Origin: Tetraselmis striata
Lineage: Eukaryota; Chlorophyta; Chlorodendrophyceae; Chlorodendrales; Chlorodendraceae
Direction of reading: 5' to 3'
Assembly (NCBI GenBank): GCA_006384855.1
Contig: VCJN01002248.1
Location: 1-64,000, forward strand
DNA: 64,000 nucleotides
The position numbers were made by a program, and so were the translations under genes. Positions 24,657-34,532 of the stretch are shown one piece after another. The notes beneath the pieces were generated by a model. It was not told the DNA's origin and ran no database searches. It worked only from the letters and a program-made list of their open reading frames with translations. How positions within the stretch are numbered: the stretch's first letter is position 1; the number at the start of each line of letters is the position of its first letter.

Positions 24657-26579
24657 TCACGCGGGCGCCGCCACGTCGCTACGCTGCGCCGGCCGGTACA
24701 CGTCAGCCAGCGCGCCGGCGAGGCCGTCCAGGCAGCGCTCCACCTCCTCCTCGCTCACCGTGAGCGGCGGCAGGAAGCGCACCACCTCGCGCGCGCCCGC
24801 CGTCAGCAGCAGCAGCCCCCGCTGCAGCGCCGCGGCCGTCACGCGGCCCGCGGCGCCCGCTGCCGCGGGTCCCCCGCCCTCCGCGCCCAGCTCCACCGCC
24901 ACCATGAGCCCGCGCCCGCGCACGTCAAGGATGGGGAACTCCTCCGCCAGCCGCAGCAGGCCCGCCTGGAGCTGCCGACCCCGTGCCGCCGCGTTGGCGA
25001 GCAGCCCCTCCTCCCGGATGACGGCGAGGGTGGCGGCCGCGGCCGCGCTCGCCACGGCGCTGCCGCCGTAGGTGCCGCCGAGGGTGCCGGGCGCGAGGCG
25101 CGCAAAGAGCTCCGGGCGGCCCGCCACCGCCGCGATGGGCAGCCCGCTGCCCAGCCCTTTCGCCGCCAGCAGCAGGTCGGGCGCGACCGGCGCCTCGCCC
25201 AGCGCCTGGTGCCCCCACCACTCCCCCGTGCGCCCGACGCCCGCCTGCACCTCGTCCACGATCAGCAGCATGCCGTGCTCGTCGCACAGCGCGCGCAGGC
25301 CTGGCAGGAAGCCGGGCGGCGGCACCACGGTGCCCCCCTCCCCCTGTATCGGCTCCACCAGCACCGCCGCCGTCTCGCCCGGGTGGCTGTGCGTGCGCAG
25401 CGTCCACTCCAGCGCCGACAGCGGGTTGCCGCAGCAGCGCCGCGCAGCGTAGTCCCCGAAGGGCGGCGCGCAGGGGGGCAGGCCGTAGCCGCCGCTTGGT
25501 TGAGCGACGCAGTGCAGGCAGTCGGGGAAGGGCGCCACCACGACGCCCGGCATCATGGGCGAGAAGAACTGCGACAGCCAGGAGAGGCGGCCAGCCGTCG
25601 GAAAGCTGCTGGCCCCACCTTTTGCTGCTCCTTTCACAGGGCGATATATAAGATCCGAAAATAACCAATCCAAAATACCGTAGGTGCTATAAATATCCGC
25701 GAAGATTATATAAATAATAGTAACGAGGGGAAAAAGAATGGTCACGATACATCGAATTGGTGGGGCAAAGTCGCTATATAATAAATATGATGCCTGCCAT
25801 TTTATAATATAGCCACTTATTATGTGCACTTTCTTTACTCGGGGCACATATATGAACGTCGGCGAGCAAAAAAACATGTTGTAATAGCGCCCTGAACGCC
25901 CCCATTCACCCTTCACCCTCCACCCACCCGCATGCCCTCTCTCCTCCTCCATCCCCCATTACGCCCGACACTACACCACACCTATATCTCTCACTCCACC
26001 CCTACATAACACGCTACATAACACGCTACACGCCAAGGATGTGGATGACTGGCCGAGCACGGCGTCGCGCAGAACAGTCGTCGAAAGTACTGATTCCTTT
26101 CAGCACAGACGTGCTCAGACATGGACGGCGACCCGCACCTGTCGATAGATGTTCTTGGAATGCGTGACGGCCATCGCGCCATACGTCCGACCGTGGAAGG
26201 AATTGGAGAAGGCTATGATGTTGGGGCGGCCCGTCGCGGCGCGCGCCACCTTGATCGCGTTATCGACCGCCTCGCTGCCCGAGTTGACGAACAGGAACTG
26301 CGACAGGTGCGCCGGCACCACGGCCGCCAAGCCCTCCAGCAGCCTCAGTTGCACCTCGCTGCTGCCGAAACAATTCTGCTGCGCCATCAGCACCGCACCC
26401 GCCTGCGCACGCACGGCGTCGACCACCGCTGGGTGGCAGTGGCCGGTGGAGAGCGCGCCGATACCGGCGGCGAAGTCGAGGTAGCGCCCGCCGCACGCCG
26501 TCTCCACCCAACTGCCGGACGCGGAGCGAACCACCAGCTCGCTGGCGCGCGCCACAGCAGGGCAGAGTCGGCCCGCCAT
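24657..26579 (-). CDS. Class-III PLP aminotransferase (acetylornithine/4-aminobutyrate type)
   Basis: Two exons (26579-26139 and 25568-24657) join in phase, CAG to TTC, to 450 residues. Family landmarks in order: YLDFAAGIG and TGHCHPAVV near the start, NSGSEAVDNAIKVARAATGR, SFHGRTYGAMAVTHSK, YRQFFSPMMPGVVVAPFPDC across the splice, VEPIQGEGGTVVPPPGF, LLIVDEVQAGVGRTG with the cofactor Asp, and AAKGLGSGLPI with the Lys that binds pyridoxal phosphate. The resemblance is closest to bacterial-style omega-aminotransferases, so the amino donor cannot be fixed by reading (4-aminobutyrate, acetylornithine or another omega-amino acid). The ATG at 26579 follows a possible acceptor, CAG, so an upstream presequence exon may exist. 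The intron is AT-rich around 25640-25960, unlike the exons. Its neighbours are not related in function. Confidence 0.85.
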
Positions 26580-26897
26580 CCCTGAGCCTTGAACACGCCG
26601 ACGTGTCGCCGTGCCTATGCCGCGGTCGAGGCCAGTCCCAGCACTGAACTACCAGATGGTGGCGGCGCGGTGGCGGCGGCGGTGAAGCATATCTTTTAAT
26701 AATCGTAAGCAAATACAAAAAATCTGCCACACTACCTCGCCGTGCCCGGCATGAATATCCTACACCCCTGCTACTGCACGGCGCCGAGCGTACATCGCGA
26801 GCGCGCTGCCTCCGCCGCGAACTGATGTGAATTACAAAAAGGCGAGTAAAAAATCCCCCGCTAAAAGCAGCACTGAAAGGTCAACGCAGCAAGCCGC

Positions 26898-27890
26898 CTA
26901 AAAACGGCCCGCATCCCGCACGAGGCGGGATGGATGAGCGATGCGCGCAAGGGTCAGAGGGCCACTCGCGCACCTGTGTGCGAGGGTGATCCACGGACGT
27001 GCTGTGCAGCTTCGGCAACGGAATGGCGGACGAATGCGCGGTCTGATGAGGCAACGCATCAGCGAGCACGCTCTCGAGCCACCACCAAGCTCAAGACCCC
27101 AAGTAGGAAATCTCTTATAAGTCCTCTTGGTGAGCCCAAGTGGTGCACCGAGTGCCCCGCAATGAGAGGGCACCCCGATCTGCGGCCAAGCATGCGACAC
27201 CGCGCACAGTGCAGCGGCGCAGCCACCCCCAACCTTGCACACCTCACCCATGATTGTGCCGAAGACCATGCCCGTGTACTCCGACATGTCCAAAATGTCT
27301 CGAAGAGGAGCCTTCTGTCCCGGCTCCATGTTGTGCCACGCCACATCCCGCACTGCCAACCCCCGTTGTATGTTGCCCGATAGGGAGCGCTCAAACCAAT
27401 CCACAGCCGTGGCCCGGGGCACCGCTGTGTACTTGACCCCGTACCGCATAGCCTCGAACTCTAGCAGCGTGGGCTTCAAGCTCCGGGGATCATATATCCC
27501 GGTCCCGGCGTTAAACGCCGGGAGGGAGAGCTCTGCGTCCCGCACCATGTCCTTGAGTTCATCCATGGGTATGGTGTAAGTTGCCGAGAGGTACTGCCTG
27601 TTACTTGGAACATTCGAGTGAGTCATCCACCTCCCGGCGTACCGCGATAACAAGCTCGTGAGCACAGTGACCGCGGAAGGCGGGAGTCTGCGGTAGCGTC
27701 GTGTTGTACACTCCAGTGAGCGTCTCAAGGTGCCGGGCGGCTCATGAGCGCGTCGACATAGAGGACGACGGCGATAGATGGGGTTGCGCTCTGACGAGGG
27801 CATAATGATCTTATTGAACCCAACCATCGGGGCCGGGCATGGGCTAGACAGAAAGAAGTACCCGGCAGCGACCTGCCTCCCGCAGCTCAT
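26898..27890 (-). CDS. Unrecognised ORF, 330 codons
   Basis: This is a single uninterrupted frame on the minus strand, long for a stretch of ordinary composition. The middle (about residues 85-215) has balanced composition with segments such as YTIPMDELKDMV, PAFNAGTGIYDPRSL, VDWFERSLSGNIQRG and LDMSEYTGMVFGTIMGEV. The ends are Arg/Ser/Cys-rich and less convincing. The start shown is the longest option; a Met just before THSNVPSNRQ is also plausible. I recognise no family. It lies in a gene-poor stretch between the aminotransferase and a tandem repeat, so it may be a remnant of a mobile element rather than a host gene. Confidence 0.35.
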   Translation of the reverse strand: MSCGRQVAAGYFFLSSPCPAPMVGFNKIIMPSSERNPIYRRRPLCRRAHEPPGTLRRSLECTTRRYRRLPPSAVTVLTSLLSRYAGRWMTHSNVPSNRQYLSATYTIPMDELKDMVRDAELSLPAFNAGTGIYDPRSLKPTLLEFEAMRYGVKYTAVPRATAVDWFERSLSGNIQRGLAVRDVAWHNMEPGQKAPLRDILDMSEYTGMVFGTIMGEVCKVGGGCAAALCAVSHAWPQIGVPSHCGALGAPLGLTKRTYKRFPTWGLELGGGSRACSLMRCLIRPRIRPPFRCRSCTARPWITLAHRCASGPLTLARIAHPSRLVRDAGRF

Positions 27891-30504
27891 GCGGAGTCAT
27901 GACCGTCCGCGCGGTGGGGATGGTCACCGTCCACATGCCCGACGCCGCGTCGAACTAGCCGAACAAGATCCGTTCCCTACATGTGACAGGGAGAGTGCCA
28001 ACCTCATTATGCAGCCGAGAGTTATTGCACCAATCAAAGTACGGTAATGACGGTGACACTGATGAAGATGAGGAGGAGGAGAAAGAGGCGGAGGGGTGAC
28101 TCAGTCCTACTACGAGAGAAATATTCGGAAGAGGGTGATGATATAGTTTCAGAGACGGTGATGAGGATCCGGTAGGTGATTAAGCCGAGACCGCTAGGCT
28201 ACGGCCTCATGTGCTGCATAGTGTAGAAAGTCAACTTGGGCCGCCGCGTCTATCTTGTAATGGAGGGCCATGAACACTTTTTGTAACGTGTCACCAAAAT
28301 TGGTTTCGGAGCATATGCACATTATTCATGTCTTTACTACATCAACGGAGAGGTGACTCAGTCCTACTACGAGGAGGAAGATTCGGAAGAGGGTGATGAT
28401 ATCGTTTCAGAGACAGTGATGAGGATCCGGTAGGTAACTAAGCCGAGACCGCTAGGCTACGGGTCGGCCGTGCTGCATAGTGTAGACAGTCAACTTGGGC
28501 GGCCGCATCTATCTTGTAATGGAGGGCCATGAACACTTTTTGCAACGTGTCGCCAAAATTGGTTTCGGAGCATCTGCATATTATTCACGTCTTTACTACA
28601 TCAGCATGTTTTGGGATGCATGACACATGATGGTTTCGGGGCTTGTTGCGGAGAATAATAACTCAACATTACCCTTGCTGCATTGCTTGAATTATCATCC
28701 ATGTTTTGTTGCATGTTATGTATATTTGATTGTTATTAAACATAGGACATGATATATTAGCAATGGCAATGTTGTTTCAAAGCTATAACACTTCAATTGC
28801 AGAGCCATAAACCATAGCGCCCACTATATGTTTCAAAGTTATATCCAAGTATCCGCCCAGAAGACACAAGGTCATAATACATCAATTTCGAACCAACCTT
28901 GAAGGTTATTGACTTATTTGTACGCAGCAAGCAATGATAAGCCACACAATAAGTTAAAACAAGGTTTCTGAGGCCAATTTTGCTTAACACCGCAACCGTG
29001 CATCTAGTGACCAACCTAACATTTGTTTTGAACATATGCTGACACCTTCGCCCTTGACGCCGTTCGCGAGCGCTACCTTCGTCCTAGCACCGAGAACGTT
29101 GGGTCATCCAAGTTCATCGAGCTGCTAGAGCTCTATATAAGGACCGCGTCTAGCCGTCTACCACGCGCGAGCATCGCGAGCGCCGCGAAAACATCGGCTC
29201 GTCAACACTTCGGCGGTGGCCATCGGCACAGTGACCGCGACCGGGATATCGGCGGCGGCAACCGCGAGAACTTCAACACCGCGCACTCGGCGCGCCAGGC
29301 ATTGGCGCCACGGGCTGTCTTTGCAAAGAGACCATCACCAAGTACGCCGGCAAGGGTAAGGCGAAGGCTGTGGCCTCAGTCGTGGCCAACAAGGCCGGAT
29401 AATAGGGTGCGCCGCCGTGCCAACCCCACGTAGCAACGTTAAGAGGACAGTCACGCCTCCGGGCGTGCCTTCCAAGCTACAGTGCAGTGGGGCCATTGGC
29501 ATGAGCGGGAATACTTGACTACATACCCGCATGTCCGAGTCGTCATCAATCTGGCATTGCCCTCGCTTGAGTCAAGCCCTCCGGCTTCACCCGTGCCCTT
29601 CTACATCACGAGTCGGTCTACAAGGACGCCGCATTGTCACGATTCAAATAATGAACACTCTACGTAATAAAAAAAAGTATTACCGACCGGTGTATGTATT
29701 GTTACCATGACTACTTAACGATGTAATATGTGCGATTCATACATTTATCTACTGAGTATCGCTAGAATATTGTCAGTGGGTGGGCGCGCGCACAAGCAAG
29801 CTACCTCCGAGCCGCCACTCGCGACATGCAAGCCAAGCTAGCTACAATGTAGTACAAGTCAGAACTTACGAAGCAATAATCCCTTCGAAGAGACGTTTCA
29901 GAGGGAAACTTTGCTTTATTAAGTTTATTTACAGTGCAACTGTGCACGTACTTATAAACTTTACATTTTTTTGGTACTGGTACCTCAACCAGTACATGTA
30001 GCTGAATTAATAATCGTATCGTCGCGTCGTCAATTATTAACAAGATGCTTAATCAATATAGATTTTTGTTTCTATAGCAAAATATACTACACATCGATCG
30101 ATACTGCTGTCAGATCTGAAGTGAAATCATCCAGGATTTCCCGAGCTCGGCGCCTTCTCGGTTGCACAATTCCCACTACCGCATTAACGATCGTTATTAT
30201 CTTATTTCAAAATTATAAGTCGTAATATGATATATAAAACGTGCAAGACGACAACAAAACAAAACACGACAGCGTGACGCTCGTGCTGTGTGGCGCGAGT
30301 CCGCTTCCTCCCCTACAGCAGCTACCTAGTTGCTAACTCCGCAGCCCGGCATAATGGACACACACATCGTTGCCCCACGCAGCTCACCTCGGCCCTGGCC
30401 CCTTTAGATCGAGGACCGCATCGGTCGGAGCCCCTGGAGCCACCTTGAGCCCTCCGCGAGCGTCGGCCGTGGGCGCCGATAAAACCGTCGGCCGCGGGCG
30501 CGCC
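27891..30504. other. Gene-poor region with tandem repeat and unassigned open stretch
   Basis: The region holds a 257-bp tandem repeat (listed separately), then AT-rich DNA (about 28600-29040). From about 29041 to 29400 there is an open stretch without ATG (+ strand; it contains VRERYLRPSTENVGSSKF and FIELLELYIRTA) with natural-looking composition that I cannot assign. AT-rich DNA follows to 30250. CTCTATATAAGG at about 29128 lies inside the open stretch and is probably not a promoter. The last 250 bases are the likely promoter of the dehydrogenase gene. Confidence 0.4.
28091..28605. repeat. Two tandem copies of a 257-bp unit
   Basis: Units at 28091-28347 and 28348-28605 both begin GGTGACTCAGTCCTACTACGA and both contain GGATCCGGTAGGT, CGAGACCGCTAGGCTACGG and, near the end, AAAATTGGTTTCGGAGCAT. 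They are close to identical, so the duplication is young compared with those in the armadillo gene. A third, altered 11-mer (GGTTTCGGGGC) follows at 28632. Confidence 0.85.
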
Positions 30505-33276
30505 ATGACGGCCATCGCCCGCGCTCTGAGACGCGCGCTGCAGCCTGCGGTCACGTGCCAGTCGCTCCTAGCCAGCGGCGCCAGCGCTGCCGGCAGCCGT
30601 GCCAGTGGCGTAAGCGGGATCAGCAGCAGCAGTACCGCAGGGGCTGACTGGGAGGTCGAGTGCGTGGTCGTGGGGGCGGGTGTGGTGGGCTGCGCTGTGG
30701 CGGCTGCGCTGGCGCGGGAGGGGCGCGAGGTGCTGCTGGTGGAACGCCACGGCACGCTGGGCTACGAAACCTCCTCGCGCAACAGCGAAGGTGCGTGCGT
30801 GCATGCGCGCGTGCGCAATGGCACGTGCGTTTGTAATGCGCTGCCTCATCGCGTCCCGATGCGCGCGTGTGCGGAAATGCGAAACAGCGTGAAGTTGCAG
30901 TTGGGTACGTGGCGATGCGCAGCCGGGCTGGCGGTCGGGCTACGACAAACCGCACTCGCCTGGATTTATGTATGCTGCAAATATGCCATGCTGTCTTGGT
31001 GAGAGGGTGCGCCTGAAGGCTGGCGCTCGATTGAGAATGTCGGCCCGCGCCTTGCCCGCCGCCGCGGCGCAGTCATCCACGCAGGGATATACTACCCGCC
31101 GGGCTCGCTCAAGGGGGCGCTGTGCGTGGAGGGCAAGCGGCAGCTGTACGCGTTCTGTGAGCGCTGTGGCGTGCCCCACAAGCGCACGGGGAAGCTCATC
31201 GTGGCCACCAACGAGAAGTAACGCACACCCCGCACACCCCGCACATGTCTCCCCCCCCCCCCCCCCCCCCCGGGCGCGCGCGCGCGATCGCGCGCTTTTC
31301 TGTATGAAATTTGAAAATTTTTACAGCTTTGCTCCTGCTTTGTCGCTAGTCTTTGCTGACGCTAAGCACGCCAACTGTCTTAATACGGCCCGGCGGCACC
31401 AACCCGCACAGAGTCCGCTAATTACAGTGCGTAGCGTGCAGCTCCTGAAGGCCAGTGCCTTTCCGTGGTAGTCTGCGGAGCGCCATCTTCCCCGCCGCCG
31501 CGCTCAGCCGGATGTTGCCTGGGGTGCAGGGAGGAGGCGCGGCTGCAAGGCATCCAGCAGCGCGCCGCGGCCAATGGCGTGACCGATCTCGCGCTGCTCA
31601 GCCAGCGGGAAGCGGTTGCAATGGAGCCCGCGCTCCGCTGCGTGGCGGCTCTGCACTCCCCTTCCACTGGCATCATCGACAGCCACAGGTGGCGACCCCC
31701 CCCCCTCCCCCCCCCCCCCCCCCCCCCCGCAAGAAAGAAAAAACCCTCCTCCTCCTGAGCAACAGTGCGGCGCCCGACATCGCCTCTCCCTGCGCGGGAG
31801 AGCAGCTTCATGGTGGCGCTGCAGGCGCAGATGGAGGCTGGCGGCGGGCTGCATGCGCCATACACGCGACTCCTGCGCGCGGAGCCCGGGTGCGCCGGGT
31901 TCTCGCTGCTCCTGGAGGACGTCAACTCCCGGGAGCAGACGCCGCTGCGGGCACGGCACCTTGTCAACGCCGCAGGTAGGATGGGCGCTCGCATGCGACT
32001 ACCCTTCACACATATTCAAACACACGCATGGCGCATCGTGGGCATGGTTGGTTTGCCCGGGGGGGTGGGGGGGGGGGGGCTGCGGTGAGGCGCCACCTTC
32101 CTGAGCTCCCCCGCGTGTCAGTATGTGTGGGCATGGCGGCCCCATGGAACAGCATCTCGCGCCGACTCATCAGGCCGGCGCATCAGGCCTTCATGCGCAG
32201 GAGGTGGCCCGCTCCATACAGGGCGTGCCTGCATCGGCCATACCGCCGCGCTTCCTGGCCCGGGGCTGCTACTTCTCCGCTTCGGCCCGCCTGCCCTTTT
32301 CGCGCTTGATCTATCCAGTGCCAGTGGTGAGTGATTAGGGTTTCAAACACCCCCCCCCCCCCCCCCCCTCCCCCAAAAAAAAACTATGGCATTGAGACAC
32401 AACGTTGCTGTTTGGCTACCGCTGAGGCAGGTTTGTGCCATGGCAGGATGGCGGACTGGGCGTGCACTTGACGCTGGACCTCGGTGGCGCCGCTCGCTTT
32501 GGGCCAGATGTGGAATGGGTGGATGAGATCGACTACCAGGTACCGCGCATCCAGGGATGTGGGCTTGTCAACGATACGGCGCAGGCAGCGGTGGGCTTCA
32601 CTGTCTGCGGGGTGGGGCAGGGGCTCAGGTCGGGCGCCGGCGGATTCATGCCCGCGCTCCGTGGCAGGTGGATCCGCGGCGAGGCGACGCATTCTACGCC
32701 GCAATTCGGACGTACTATCCCGCCCTCCCGGACGGGTGCCTGATGCCAGACTACGCGGGGATCCGGCCAAAGGTGAGCCCTCCCACGCGGTCCTTGGCAA
32801 TGGACGCTAACAAGCTTGGCACAGCATCGGGTCACGCATGCCGCCGGCCATCGCTCCATATCGTAGTGATGAGTCGGCGTGAACGATGCCGGAAACTGCA
32901 GCGCCGCGAGCATTGGTCCAGCTGAATGTTAAGTGGTAACAATTATGTCTTTAATAGCCAACAGCCTAAAAGAACGACCGCGGATGGGAGATGTCATTTG
33001 ATGTTGAAAGCGCCGGCACGCCATGGCGCACCCCGCCCCCCTCTCATCTGGTGTCCTCTCGATCAACAGGTCACGGGACCGGGGGAGCCAGCCGGGGACT
33101 TCGTCATCAGCGGCCCGGCCGACCACGGGGTGCGGGGGCTCGTGAGCCTCTTTGGCATCGAGTCACCCGGGTTGACCGCCTCCATGGCAATAGCAGACGT
33201 CGTCACACAAACTCTCCTCGAGGAACAGAGCCCCGTGACAGCAACCAGACCGGAGGCCCGTGCAGGTGTATCATAG
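30505..33276 (+). CDS. L2HGDH: L-2-hydroxyglutarate dehydrogenase, mitochondrial FAD enzyme
   Basis: Eight exons join in phase to 435 residues: 30505-30790, 31073-31217, 31530-31688, 31803-31975, 32187-32326, 32447-32539, 32668-32772 and 33070-33276. The enzyme oxidises L-2-hydroxyglutarate, a side product of malate and lactate dehydrogenases, back to 2-oxoglutarate (metabolite repair). The FAD-binding Rossmann motif is [17 protein letters not shown] with its acidic strand end LLVER, followed by the family blocks [69 protein letters not shown] and the C-terminal DFVISGP...[10 protein letters not shown]. The N-terminus [16 protein letters not shown], followed by Ser/Ala, is a typical mitochondrial presequence. 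The ATG at 30505 is the first in frame. Three introns contain C-tracts. It converges on NBP35. Confidence 0.93.
31318..31456 (-). mobile_element. SINE-like element, copy 4
   Basis: The minus strand reads TGGCCTTCAGGAGCTGCACG, then GGACTCTGTGCGGGTTGGTG, CCGCCGGGCCGTATT and a final GCAAAGCTGTAAAAATTT. It lies in intron 2 of the dehydrogenase gene and is more diverged than copies 1, 3 and 5. Confidence 0.55.
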
Positions 33277-34532
33277 GCGGAATCCGGAAGTCAACCGCGC
33301 GCATCTTGGAAGCGCCATCTAAGGCGACTCGATTATTGAAGCCCCGCCCCCCAAAAAAGAGGCGTACAGGGCCCCCGAAAGAGGTGACTGGGCAGCAGGT
33401 ACCCATGAATAAAAACACATGCACCAGGAAGTTAAGACCCATACGAACAACAGAAAGTCCCGCCTGGCCTCCAGAGGGCTGCGCGCTTGAATTAGTGGAC
33501 CCTATGCGGGTTCGTGCCGCCGGGCCGCAAGACAGCTGGCGCGTTCAGCATCAAAGACTAAGCAGGAGCAAAGTTGTAAGACGTTTTATGTAGGACGTCA
33601 TACTGACCTTGCAGTGCGCTGTACAGTGGCTAAAAGGTGGCAGACGCCGCCGTTGCTCATAGTGAGCACCAAGCCGGAGCAAGCCGCCTGGGCCATGTAC
33701 CGCACCACCTTCACTTGGGCCTCCCAGCGCCTACATGCTTGAAACCCTAAAGGGGCCAAGCAAATCCTATGGGGGGCACAAAGCCGCACCGAAGGACAGG
33801 AGGCACGCGGCACTGCACCGAAACGAGTTGTGAACCGATCTCTAATTGAAATTCTGCATTCGCCTCCAGGCTTACGAAAGGAGGCATTGGATGTGCCACC
33901 CCATAGAGACCCGGCACAGGCATAGCTATGGCTGGGCATCCAAGACATTGGCTGAGTACCTCTTGTAGGGTTAACTAATTAAAGCCCTAAACCCTAAGAA
34001 GTCAAGCTGGTCCGAGGGTGTGAGTGGAGAAGCCAACCTCCGGAGTACGCGTGCGAATACACTGGGCAGAAGGACGGCGATTCATGGGCACCAAGCGCCA
34101 TTCTGTGAGCAGCCAGCTGCAAGGTCGCCAAGATTGCCCCTGCTGTGATGGCTGGCGGCAAGCGCCTCGGTCACACGGGCCAGAAATGGTCCGTCGCTTA
34201 GGATTGTCTGCTCAGACTGGGCCTCTGTTCCCATTGTGTGTTCATCGGCCGCGTCACAGATGGCTACGTGGCACGTCTCGGCTTGGGGAGAGGGGGGAGC
34301 GATTCATTTCATCGTCTGACTTTCGATGCTCCATGCCTCATCGTTTGTGTACCTTGACGTCGGCATGGAGCAGCCTACCAGGCCAGGGGTAAGCCTTGAA
34401 TGGCGCAAAAGGCCGGTCACAGATACGAGGGCAATGGGGATGCTGGACTGCATTGTATCAGTGGTTCCGTTTTCTATTTCGCCGGCGTCTCGCCACCGAG
34501 TGCGGGGGGGGGGGGGGGGGGGGGGGGGGGGC
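33277..34532. other. Intergenic between convergent genes
   Basis: This holds a SINE-like copy (separate entry), a short CCCTAAACCCTAA near 33985, and a G homopolymer of about 28 bases (34504-34531) lying against the stop codon of NBP35. ORFs on both strands (for example 34024-34392) show no family features. No gene is supported. Confidence 0.5.
33464..33590 (+). mobile_element. SINE-like element, copy 5
   Basis: It has TGGCCTCCAGAGGGCTGCGC, GGACCCTATGCGGGTTCGTG, CCGCCGGGCCGCAAGACAG and a tail with AGCAAAGTTGTAAGACG. This copy has the best B-box-like block (GGGTTCGTGCC) of the family. Confidence 0.6.
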
